From an uncultured Clostridia bacterium (GTDB taxonomy: Bacteria > Bacillota > Clostridia > Christensenellales > Borkfalkiaceae): DNA of 64,000 nt. Where the stretch lies: assembly GCA_934247935.1 (NCBI GenBank), contig CAKQKE010000008.1, positions 19,638-83,637 on the forward strand, in the 5' to 3' direction. Below the pieces are notes generated by a model. The model made no database searches, was not told the origin of the DNA, and was given only the letters and a program-made list of their open reading frames with translations. Shown here one piece after another: positions 41,744 through 50,100 of this stretch. Every line of letters begins with the position of its first letter. Position 1 is the first letter of the stretch. A program made the position numbers and the translations under genes.

Positions 41744-42469
41744 TCAAACCTCCGACAAAAACTCTTTTACGACGAAATTAAACTCGTCAAACTTATCTAT
41801 AAACGGGAAGTGCCCCGCCCCTTCGATTAAATACAACCTGCTGTTTTTTATACCTTTATGTAATTTCTTTGCCATGTAAAGCGGCGTCTCTTTGTCGTTT
41901 TTACCCCATACGATTAGCGTAAAGGCGTCAATTTTACCCAACTTACGATCTAAAAATTCTTTCGTGACGAGATTAAACGTGACTTTCATATTCGGCGATA
42001 AGCCTATATAGTCGGGCGAAAAATATTTCTTTTCAATCCTTTCGCGAGATAAAAATTTTTTCATAAAAAAATACCCCGTTTTCCGATAAAAATATTTTAC
42101 GCCTCTTCTGGGTTTTAATCCCGCCGGATCGACAAGCACCAACGCTTTTACTTTTTCGGGGTGCTCGCTTGCAAGTTTTATGGCTATTCTTCCGCCGAAA
42201 CTATGCCCCATAACTATAGCCTTGCCGCCGAAAAAGTCGATTAAATTTATTATTTCTTCAATGTAAGTGTCGAGCGAATACGGCTTTTTTAAATCTCCGT
42301 TTTCGCCAAACCCCGCCAAATCGACCGCAATTACTTTGTAAAAACGACTGAAAAACCTTATTTGCCTTAAAAAACTTTCCTTTGAAGACAAAAAACCATG
42401 TAGCATCAGCAGCGGTTCGCCCTCTCCGCATACAACCGCGGACATACCGAAAAGACTTACTTTTTCCAA
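41744..42469 (-). CDS. Alpha/beta hydrolase
   Basis: 241 residues. Oxyanion segment LMLHGFLSSKESFLRQ (about 21-36), strand VIAVDLAGFGENGDL, nucleophile elbow GHSFGGRIA (about 91-99, Ser 93), acid in IVWGKNDKETPL and catalytic His in EGAGHFPFID (about 219-228). The triad is complete. Such genes beside tsaBE-rimI or mur genes are common but the substrate is unknown. It starts seven bases after rimI. Confidence 0.85.
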   Translation of the reverse strand: MEKVSLFGMSAVVCGEGEPLLMLHGFLSSKESFLRQIRFFSRFYKVIAVDLAGFGENGDLKKPYSLDTYIEEIINLIDFFGGKAIVMGHSFGGRIAIKLASEHPEKVKALVLVDPAGLKPRRGVKYFYRKTGYFFMKKFLSRERIEKKYFSPDYIGLSPNMKVTFNLVTKEFLDRKLGKIDAFTLIVWGKNDKETPLYMAKKLHKGIKNSRLYLIEGAGHFPFIDKFDEFNFVVKEFLSEV

Positions 42470-42476
42470 TAAAACC

Positions 42477-42908
42477 TCACAGTTTCAAATTCATTATCAG
42501 CGCGTCTTTCGTGTTTTCGTAATATTTTTTCCTTATTCCGACGGTTAAAAAACCGTGTTTTTTATATAAATTTATCGCCTTGTAGTTGTCCGAGCGCACT
42601 TCTAAAAACACCTTTTCCACGCCCGATAAAGCGAGTTTTTCTATCGCCAGACGCATAAGTTCGTCACCGATGCCCTTTCGGCGCATATTTTCGGTCACGG
42701 CAATCCTTTCTATTTCGCCCTCGCTCAAAACGCACGAAGCGAACACGTAACCGCACACTTTGCCATTATCGACAGCCGCAAAAGCCACGTAATCGGGTTT
42801 TTCGAGTTCGGAGGCGATTAAATTCGTCGTCCACGGAGTCAAAAAACACTGTGTTTCGATATTGAAAACGTCGTTTATATCGCCGCTTGTCGCAATTCGG
42901 TAAATCAT
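42477..42908 (-). CDS. rimI: Ribosomal protein S18-alanine N-acetyltransferase
   Basis: 143 residues, GNAT fold. Motifs: NIETQCFLTPWTTNLIASEL (about 16-35), the acetyl-CoA-binding RIAVTENMRRKGIGDELM (about 67-84) and FLEVRSDNYKAINLYKKHGF (about 98-117). RimI acetylates the N-terminal alanine of S18. The tsaE-tsaB-rimI order with 4-base overlap supports the name over a generic acetyltransferase. Confidence 0.92.
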   Translation of the reverse strand: MIYRIATSGDINDVFNIETQCFLTPWTTNLIASELEKPDYVAFAAVDNGKVCGYVFASCVLSEGEIERIAVTENMRRKGIGDELMRLAIEKLALSGVEKVFLEVRSDNYKAINLYKKHGFLTVGIRKKYYENTKDALIMNLKL

Positions 42909-43513
42909 AAGCCCTCCTCTGCCTGACTTTTCTTTACGTAAAGGGGCACAATGCTCTCTCTGTCTTCGGTGATTAAGTCCGCATTTTCCTCTATTGCCTT
43001 TAAAAAGCCGTTAAACACGTCCACCGTTTCGCAGTCGTGACCTTCAATCGGTGCGGAGGACAAAACGGCGTATTCTTTTGAAAGTTCGTCGAGTTTTTGC
43101 CCGTCGATAAAACAAGGTTTTATAGTTATTTTTTTATCTTTATACCCGCACGCGTAAAAATTGTCGTGCCTTGCGTCGTCTATTGCAAGCACTTTACCGC
43201 CTTCCTTATTATACGCAATCGTGTCGAAAGAAGTGAGCGGCAACACCTTTTTATCATATGCGTAAGCAAACGCCTTTACCGCCGAAACGCCTATTCTTAT
43301 GCCCGTAAACGACCCCGGACCAACCGTCACCGCGATAAAATCGAGGTCGGCGATTGTATAGCCGCTTTCTTTTAAGGCTTTGTCAATCTCCGGCATCATC
43401 GTAACCGAATGTTGAAGTCCGCAATCCGGGTGAAAACCGCCGTATATTTTTCCGTCAATATTTACCGCCGCGGTGAGATAAGTCCCGCTTGTGTCGATAG
43501 CCAAATATTTCAA
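42905..43513 (-). CDS. tsaB: tRNA threonylcarbamoyladenosine biosynthesis protein TsaB
   Basis: 202 residues. Actin-like ATPase fold with LAIDTSGTYLTAAV (about 4-17), HSVTMMPEIDKALKESG and the signature VTVGPGSFTGIRIGVSAVKAFAY (about 63-85). TsaB is the scaffold for TsaD and TsaE in making t6A37 in ANN-decoding tRNAs. It overlaps both tsaE and rimI by four bases. tsaD is not in the window. Confidence 0.95.
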   Translation of the reverse strand: MKYLAIDTSGTYLTAAVNIDGKIYGGFHPDCGLQHSVTMMPEIDKALKESGYTIADLDFIAVTVGPGSFTGIRIGVSAVKAFAYAYDKKVLPLTSFDTIAYNKEGGKVLAIDDARHDNFYACGYKDKKITIKPCFIDGQKLDELSKEYAVLSSAPIEGHDCETVDVFNGFLKAIEENADLITEDRESIVPLYVKKSQAEEGL

Positions 43514-43908
43514 AATTCTATACTCCTCGTGTCGTCGTCGATTTTAGTAATAATCACTTTTTTGACGTTTTCAGGCAATACGTCTGCTATAATCTGCGCC
43601 CATTCGATGACGCAAACACCGTTTGAATAAAAATAATCGGTAAGTCCCAACGCCTCGGCGTCTTCCCCTCCCGACAACCTGTAACAGTCGTAATGGTAAA
43701 GTTTTCCGCCGTAATCGTTCATATAAGCGTAAGTGGGACTTGTGATATTATCCTTTATACCGAGACCTAAAGCGATACCCTTTGTAAACACTGTTTTGCC
43801 CGCACCCATTTCTCCGTCTAAAACGACAACGTCGCCCGGTTTTAAAGTGCTTGCGTACTTTTTTGCGAGTTCGATGGTTTCTTCTTTACTTTTGCTGACG
43901 TACTTCAT
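43510..43908 (-). CDS. tsaE: tRNA threonylcarbamoyladenosine biosynthesis ATPase TsaE
   Basis: 132 residues, P-loop ATPase of the t6A pathway. Walker A DGEMGAGKTVFTKGIALGLG (about 32-51), SPTYAYMNDY (about 58-67), YHYDCYRLSG (about 72-81) and CVIEWAQIIADVLPEN (about 98-113) are all diagnostic. First gene of the tsaE-tsaB-rimI-hydrolase-Mur ligase-ddl run. Confidence 0.96.
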   Translation of the reverse strand: MKYVSKSKEETIELAKKYASTLKPGDVVVLDGEMGAGKTVFTKGIALGLGIKDNITSPTYAYMNDYGGKLYHYDCYRLSGGEDAEALGLTDYFYSNGVCVIEWAQIIADVLPENVKKVIITKIDDDTRSIEF

Positions 43909-44022
43909 ATTACCCCCGATTTAACCGGTCGAAATTTTTTAAACGAAAACGACTTACGACGAGCCGCACTTTATGTTTACCGATTACGAGTTTCAGATTG
44001 CTCTTTTAATATTTTTGCGTTT

Positions 44023-44634
44023 TTAAAACTTGTGCATTAAAATCGATATTTTTTTATAAACCAAAAACGTAATGCCGCCCGCGACCACGCAGCGCAGCGC
44101 ATTAAACGGCAACACCGCGAAAAATGCGTAATAAACGTAAAAATTACTCTCGGTAATGCCCTTTATTACTCCGCTACTCGCCTCCACAAGCGTAGAAAGT
44201 TTCCAGTTTTGCACGAACAAATAAAACGGAATAAGTATAAATACGTTTGCAAGTATTGCGACGATTATCGAGCATCCCGCGCCCAAAATCATGCCGTACA
44301 GCGCATGCTTTACATCCTTATGATGCTTATAAACAAGCGAAGACGGCAACACGAAAGCAAGCCCGATTAAATAATCGGCGAGTTCACCCACACATGCGGT
44401 AGAAGTAAACGGCAGTTTTAAAAGAATTTTTACCGTGACCGTCAACACGCCCGCCAAAGGCCCGAGCATAAAGCCGCTGATTAAAGCGGGCACGTCGGAC
44501 AAATTGATTTCAAGCCAGAACGGAAACCAGAACGACAGCGGCGTCCTGATTAAATAAAGCACGTAGCACAGTGCGCTGAAAATGCCGATTTTCGCGACGT
44601 AACTTGCAGAAAATTTAGTTGTTTCTTTACTCAT
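44023..44634 (-). CDS. ribU: Riboflavin ECF transporter S component RibU
   Basis: 203 residues with five to six membrane helices. FSASYVAKIGIFSALCYVLYL (about 7-27), FPFWLEINLSDVPALISGFMLGPLAGVLTVTVKILLKLPF (about 37-76; written here as the family's FxLxFDxSDxP-type block) and the VGELADYLIGLAFVLPSSLVY helix are typical of RibU. It captures riboflavin and shares the ECF energising module encoded elsewhere. Placement under an FMN riboswitch confirms the ligand. Confidence 0.93.
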   Translation of the reverse strand: MSKETTKFSASYVAKIGIFSALCYVLYLIRTPLSFWFPFWLEINLSDVPALISGFMLGPLAGVLTVTVKILLKLPFTSTACVGELADYLIGLAFVLPSSLVYKHHKDVKHALYGMILGAGCSIIVAILANVFILIPFYLFVQNWKLSTLVEASSGVIKGITESNFYVYYAFFAVLPFNALRCVVAGGITFLVYKKISILMHKF

Positions 44635-44660
44635 GATACACCTTCGTAATTTCTTTGAAA

Positions 44661-44682
44661 AAACTCCCGTAACCGAGAGCGA
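44661..44682 (-). terminator. FMN riboswitch expression-platform terminator
   Basis: CTCTC/GGGAG stem, loop GGTTAC, followed by TTTTTT, between aptamer and ribU. Confidence 0.6.
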
Positions 44683-44697
44683 AGATAATAAAGAGTA

Positions 44698-44816
44698 TTT
44701 TATCTTTCTTTTCCCGTCCGGACTTTACCGTCGGTCGAAGAATTGCACTTCGTCGGGGAGATTTTTTCTCCTTTGCAGACTTTACTGCCGGTAGGGATTT
44801 TCACCCAATCTCAAAG
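44698..44816 (-). promoter_or_regulatory. FMN riboswitch
   Basis: Minus strand shows the RFN-element blocks in order: GGGTGAAAATCCC, TACCGGCAGTAAAGTCTGC, an AAGGAG/CTCCCC arm, GTGCAATTC, CGACCGACGGTAAAGTCC and GGACGGGAAAAGAA. It controls ribU directly downstream and turns it off when FMN is abundant. Confidence 0.95.
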
Positions 44817-44818
44817 AA

Positions 44819-46189
44819 TTACATTAAAATTATAATTTTATTGAAAAATTTTGTCAAGTGATACCGTATACAAAGTGTTTTCGCATACAATTTGACCGCC
44901 CTCAACCGCCCTATTAAAACGACGGACAAACGTTTTTTCCATATTACGCCGCTATATTTGCGCGCGCTTTTTTGCCTCATACAAAAGCGTGAATTTTTAT
45001 CCGCAAAACAAAAACCCGCAAAAGTCACGCCGTCCCAAAGGTCTTTTACAAGCACACCGTCGATATTTGCGCTTTTTTCAAAATCTTTTCTCGTCTTGTA
45101 TTCTTGCTGCATTTCCGAAGAACAAAATACTATGCTTTTATCGGGTTTTAAAAACACTTCGTAGGTCACGTTTTTATAAGTAAAAAGCATTTCGCTGTAA
45201 AAAAACAACCCGTTTAAAAATTCGTCGAAAGTCGCTTTAAAGGGCAAACCTTTTTTATATTGTTCTCTTGCGGTGGTGGGCGTGACGAGCATAGGATAAC
45301 TTACGCCGATTTTTTGCTCGTACATTTGCTCGTCCTTACTAAATTTCCAACCGCAATTTTTGCACTCGCCGTTGCCGTATTGGTCTTGAAGCGCAGGCTT
45401 TCCGCATATCGGACATTTGACGATTTCGTTTTTCACGTACGGGTCGTCGTACTTGAAAAATTTAAAACTTTTTGGGTCTAACCCCGAGACGTTTCTATGC
45501 TGTTTTTCCCACTTAAACTGAATTAAATCTTGCCAACTTAAGTCTTTCGTCCACTCGTAAGTCGTGGGCAAAAATTCTTTTACATTGCCTTTCATCGCTT
45601 TAAAAGGCTCGTCATAACACAAAACCACGCTCGGTTTTATTCGTTTCATCATTTCGTTGTAACCGAGCATAAATTCTTCTTCGCAGTTTTCTCGATAATA
45701 CGTGCAAACGGCAACGATAGAACCCTCTTCTATTCCGTCAAAACAAAAATCGAACGACCTTTCGTCTCCCCACGACACGGTGGGTATTACTTTTAAGCCT
45801 TTGCTTTGCCAAAACGCGCCGCACCAACGATTTTTAAACACGCTTTCGATTTACAAAGCGCGCGGCATATTTGTAAAAACGCTGAAATCGGGGGTCAATA
45901 AAGAATAATATTGACTTAATTTTTGCAATTCTTCGTTCGGGTTTAAATATACCTTTTCAAACTTCCAATCGTATGTGAAAAAATGAACGGTTTTATCCTT
46001 GTTTTCTATATCGTCGTTTTTTGTGCTTGAATAACTTAAGAATTTAATTTTTTCCACGTCGATATTTTGCTTTTTTACAAGCGGCATATCGTATTTCCCG
46101 ACACAATTACCGTAATATAAAAACTCGTTTCTCACGAGTAATTGCTTTTTATTTTGTTTATCCGATTCGTAATCGCTGTTTTTCGTCAT
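44819..46189 (-). pseudogene. DUF4417-family protein interrupted by a single in-frame stop codon
   Basis: A 112-codon frame (46189 to 45851; starts after AAGGAGGG) encodes LLVRNEFLYYGNCVG...VHFFTYDWKFEKVYLNP...LLTPDFSVFTNMPRAL and ends in TAA. The same frame continues without shift as IESVFKNRWCGAFWQSKGLKVIP...SWGDERSFDFCFDGI for another 340 codons. Homologues as I recall them have a Gln where the TAA stands, so one CAA to TAA change explains it. A GTG 12 bases later could restart translation. The second part adds a four-Cys zinc ribbon (CPICGK...CKNCGW) and an extra C-terminal region. The last dozen codons overlap the ribU promoter. Function of DUF4417 is unknown; it often sits in mobile or phage-derived loci. 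Confidence 0.75.
44829..44857 (-). promoter_or_regulatory. Promoter of the FMN riboswitch-ribU unit
   Basis: TTGACA (44852-44857), 17 bases, TATAAT (44829-44834). It lies inside the last codons of the DUF4417 reading frame. Confidence 0.8.
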
Positions 46190-46204
46190 TATTTTTTACC
46201 CTCC

Positions 46205-46498
46205 TTAATTAAACAATTCGTAGTCCGGCTGCAAATTATCCGGATTTATTTCCGGACGCCCATTATTCAATTCCCAATTATGATCATGTGGAAAAAAATG
46301 ATTATGATGAGCATTTTGATGATCATAATCTCTATTTCTCACAACACTTCCTTCAGAATCAAACCATCTACTCTGAATCTTTTCACCATTTACATATAAA
46401 TCATATCGAGAATTCGGTTTTGCTCCGCTTGTTGGCAAATCTCCTCGCCTACCATCTATCCTCTCAATTGTTCTATTTGGCACTCCTCCTGCTCCCAT
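46205..46498 (-). CDS. Polymorphic-toxin-like C-terminal module, stand-alone
   Basis: 97 residues, ATG preceded by GAGGTGG. SRYDLYVNGEKIQSRWFDSE followed by GSVVRNRDYDHQNAHHNHFFPHDHNWE matches the His-rich end domain I know from polymorphic toxins and phage-head fusion proteins of Bacillota. Here it has no carrier domain, signal peptide or secretion tag. Codon choice (GAT, AAT, AGA, GGA almost throughout) differs from neighbours, which favour GAC, AAC, CGT and GCG, so it looks recently acquired. It is 15 bases upstream of the DUF4417 gene, so the two may have moved together. Confidence 0.5.
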   Translation of the reverse strand: MGAGGVPNRTIERIDGRRGDLPTSGAKPNSRYDLYVNGEKIQSRWFDSEGSVVRNRDYDHQNAHHNHFFPHDHNWELNNGRPEINPDNLQPDYELFN

Positions 46499-46751
46499 TA
46501 TACCACCTCTGAAATATTTTTTGTTGTTAATTCATTAAAAATTTTATTTTTCTTAATAAATATAAAAAGCCGAAGAAACTTTACAATTTCTTCAACCATT
46601 TTCATGTTAACATACGTTTTTTGTAATTCAAGTAACTATGTCAATTTTTCATCACTTTATAAAAAATTCTGAACTTTGCATTTTACAAAGATACCTTTTT
46701 TACGACCTAATTCGCCATTTATCAAACTAAAATAAATGATATAATCAAGCC

Positions 46752-46958
46752 ATGATTAAAAATTTATTTACCGTATTTATTTGTTTTTTAAGTTGCTTGC
46801 CCATATCTTTACTACTTATCAAGTGTAATCTCGTCTGCTTAAAACCGACCGAAAAACAGCCCGAAACACCGCCGCCACCCAAGCGAAAGCGCAAAAAATA
46901 TTCAATCGCTTTAAACGGCGCGAAAGAAGAAGTCTGTTGTACATATAAAGACGATTAA
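46752..46958 (+). CDS. Small membrane protein, hypothetical
   Basis: 68 residues: one N-terminal membrane helix (LFTVFICFLSCLPISLLLI), then a proline/lysine-rich stretch (KQPETPPPPKRKRKKYS) and a short Cys-containing tail. TATAAT (46740-46745) ends six bases before the ATG and no ribosome binding site is visible, so if real it is leaderless. Family unknown. Confidence 0.35.
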   Translation: MIKNLFTVFICFLSCLPISLLLIKCNLVCLKPTEKQPETPPPPKRKRKKYSIALNGAKEEVCCTYKDD

Positions 46959-47030
46959 TCGCCTTTTAAAGCGGCAATTGCCAGCAGTAAATAACAAAAT
47001 CCATACCGATAAAAGCGTGCTCATACCCTT

Positions 47031-47080
47031 GTTTTTGCCGTAAAAACAGCATACGTATGCCGTAAAGACGACAAAAAAAC
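47031..47080. repeat. Dispersed palindromic repeat, copy 13
   Basis: TGCCGTAAAAACAGCATACG then TATGCCGTAAAGACGACAAA, in the convergent region before the GH127 gene's terminator. Confidence 0.6.
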
Positions 47081-47111
47081 ACATTTTCGCTAAATTAAAA
47101 AGCGAAAAATT

Positions 47112-47135
47112 AAGCCCCGAAATAAATCGGGGCTT
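47112..47135 (-). terminator. Terminator of the GH127-like gene
   Basis: AAGCCCCGA/TCGGGGCTT stem, loop of six, followed by AATTTTT on the minus strand. Confidence 0.8.
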
Positions 47136-47185
47136 AATTTTTTAGTCGGTTTTATAATTCGACTGTATTTTGATTTTAAGACAAA

Positions 47186-50100
47186 TTATTTGACGTTTTG
47201 TCTTCTTTTCTTTGCCAAAGCATATACCGCAACGAGGCACAACGCAAGAGCCAAAGCACAGTTTCCGTCTACAGTACTTCCGCAACCGCCCGACGTAGAA
47301 TCGTTGCCCGAATCGGTAGTGCCGGAACCGGAATCGCTGTCCGGGTTGTAATTTTCGTCGATTTCAAGCGCAGCGACCGCATCTACAAGTTTGTTAAGGT
47401 TTTCTTCATACTCTTCAAGCGAAATATCGTCGAGGTCTGCTTTCTCGATATCGGCAATTACTCCGTTAAGCGAATTTACGCTTGCCTTTGTAAACTTTCT
47501 TAAATCGAGAGCCTTAATTACGGTGAGCAAGTTTTTAATCTTGGTTGCATCTGCTTTTTCTTTCAAACCGTTGAGAGAATCTTTAAGCATACTTACAGCC
47601 ATATTCACTTGTTCCTGAGTCTTTTCTTCAAGTTTAAGCACTTCTTTAGCAATGTCAAGCGACTTTACAACCGCATCGTAAGTTGCACTTGTATACTTGC
47701 TTTCGTCGAGCCTGTCCGCTTCGTTTACAAGGTTTTCCAAAACGTTGACATAGACTTCGATTTCGGGAGAAATCACCTTGAAATCGGTAAATCTCATTTC
47801 CGCTTGTTGAGCACGGATACCTACGTCGGTAACTTTTTCGGTAATAAACGAAGTGTCTATATCGATTTGCATTGCCGCAGTCTTTCTGCCGTCTACAAAC
47901 ACGCTGATTTTGCCGTCTTTTACAAGCACGTGAAGGTTTACTTTTCCGTCCGCTTTAAGCGTATAAGACCTGCTGTCCAACACACCTTGATAAGTGCCGT
48001 TAAACTTGTAAATATACACAGTATAAGCCGATTCGCCTGCGTTTTTCATTACGTGCACGTTGTAAGCGTTGATGTTGTCCTGACCCGCTTTTGCGTTTGT
48101 GGCAAGCACGTACAAACCGCCGTTGATAAGTCCGTCTTTAGCATTGGGGAACATTGTGATATCCAAAGTATATCCGCTTGTAAGCGAAAGACCTGCCATA
48201 AGTTTATATTCGCCCAAGGGAGAAAGAAGTCCGTTTGAATCCACTTTGCCATTTTCGCCGGAAGTAGAATATTCTGTCATTATTGCCAAATCGCTTTGGT
48301 TTGTAAGAGGAAGATTTAATTCGTTACCCGTAACGGAATATTCTTCTTCGCACTCTTCAAGGGTGTCATAATAAGCGAAATACATACCGTAACGTTTATG
48401 GAATAATTGATTGAAGGGTCTGAAAAGCAATTCGCCTTGGTTTAAAGTGTTTATCGTGAGATAAATTTCTCCGTTTTCACCGTAAGTAAGCGTTGCGCTT
48501 TCTTCCAAAGTATTGCCCGCAAGCACAATCTTGCTTTCGATATTGCCTACGTATGCCGTGCCGAACGAAAGTTGAGACCCCTGAACGTCGTTTACGTCGT
48601 CACTGCCGAGGTCGGCAACGAATACGAGCGGACCATATTTTACGGCATATTCTTTAGTGTGATTGTTGAGTCTTACGAGTTGATAACCGAACGGGACTTC
48701 ATAAACGATATTGTCGCCGTCAGCCCAATTTCTCGTAATTTCATAAAAACCGTTAGTTTCGTCAACTGCAATCGTCTGACCGTTGATTTTTATCGTAGTT
48801 GTCGTCGCATAGTCGGGTTTGCGGAGGCGAAGAGTAAATTCGCCGTTGCCTTTTACTTTAAACGAAGCCTTTTCCTGAGTGAAGAAATCGTTTTCTTGTA
48901 CAAGCGTAACGTTTTCGTTAAACTTGAACTCGGAAGGATAGAACATATTTACGGTAATGGCGTTTTCGGTCTTATAGTAAATGCCGTAATTGAGTTTTGC
49001 AAAACTTTCCATACCCGTACATGCGCAGCACCAGAAAGAATTGTCAACCGTGTGCAATACCTTGTACGAACCGAAAGCCGTGTTGGTAAGGTACGTCTTC
49101 AATCCGGAATCGGGGGCCATCGACGCAAGTATGTGGTTTGTGTAAGTGAGATCGATATAATCGAGATATTTTTTATCTCCCGTCCAACGGTAAAGATAAT
49201 CGGCGAGTTTAATCATGTTGTAAGAACAGCAAGTTTCCGCAGTGTCGTTTGCCGTCTTTAAATCGCCGGCGTCGTCAAGCCAGTGCTCGGCTCTGCTCGT
49301 TCCGCCGAAAGCGTAAGTTCTGCCCAAAATCATTTCGAAAGCATTTATCGCAATCGTCTTGTAATACTCGTCGCCCGTCACTTCGTAAGCCGCCGCACAG
49401 CCGAGGAATTTGGGTATCGCCGTGTTTGCATGAAGACCTTTAAGTATATCTACGTTCTTGTAAATATTGTCCAAAAGCGAACCTTCTTCAAAATATTTAG
49501 CCGCTTTATAGTGGTTTACGTTGTTTGTTTCGGCGTAAATCCGGAATAAAACTTCAGCCATTCCGCCATATTCGGTGCGCAACACTTTAAGTCTCGTCGC
49601 TTCGTCCAATCTCGACATTCTGTTATAGCACCAGTCTGCGTGAGCGGACATCATTTCGTATGCTACCGCTCTCAATTCTTCGCTTGCCGCATAGTGATAT
49701 ACGTCGAGTTCTGCCTCGAGGTTTTTGTGGTTGAAATACCAGGGCACCCAAATACTTAAGCCCGTGTTGTCTTTATTTCTGCCTTCTTCCAAAGCGGTGT
49801 ATTGGTCGGTCGGTATCGCGCCTAAATATCCCTTTTCTTGCGGATAAAGTTTACCGTATGCGTCCTGGCATTCTTTAAGCGCATTTACCATATAAGTGAG
49901 TCTGTCGAGCACCGTTTCGCCGTTGAAACTGTAATTGGGCATACTCATCGACGCCTTTGCAAGCGCAACGACGTAATGTGCTTCGAATTGCCCCGCACCG
50001 TTGTCTTTTATCCATGCGCCGTAGCCTTGCACGCCCTTGGTGTCGAGCCCCGCAATGCGCCTGTAATTATATAAAAGTCTGTCTTTATCGAGACCCATCA

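Noticed and set aside
43557..43600. Palindromic repeat copy in tsaE
   Set aside because: GGCAATACGTC resembles the core, but the encoded IADVLPEN is a normal TsaE motif, so the similarity is probably coincidence.
45851..46189. Annotating the 112-codon frame as a separate complete protein
   Set aside because: It ends mid-domain and the homologous sequence continues in the same frame immediately after the stop codon, so it is better treated as part of an interrupted gene.
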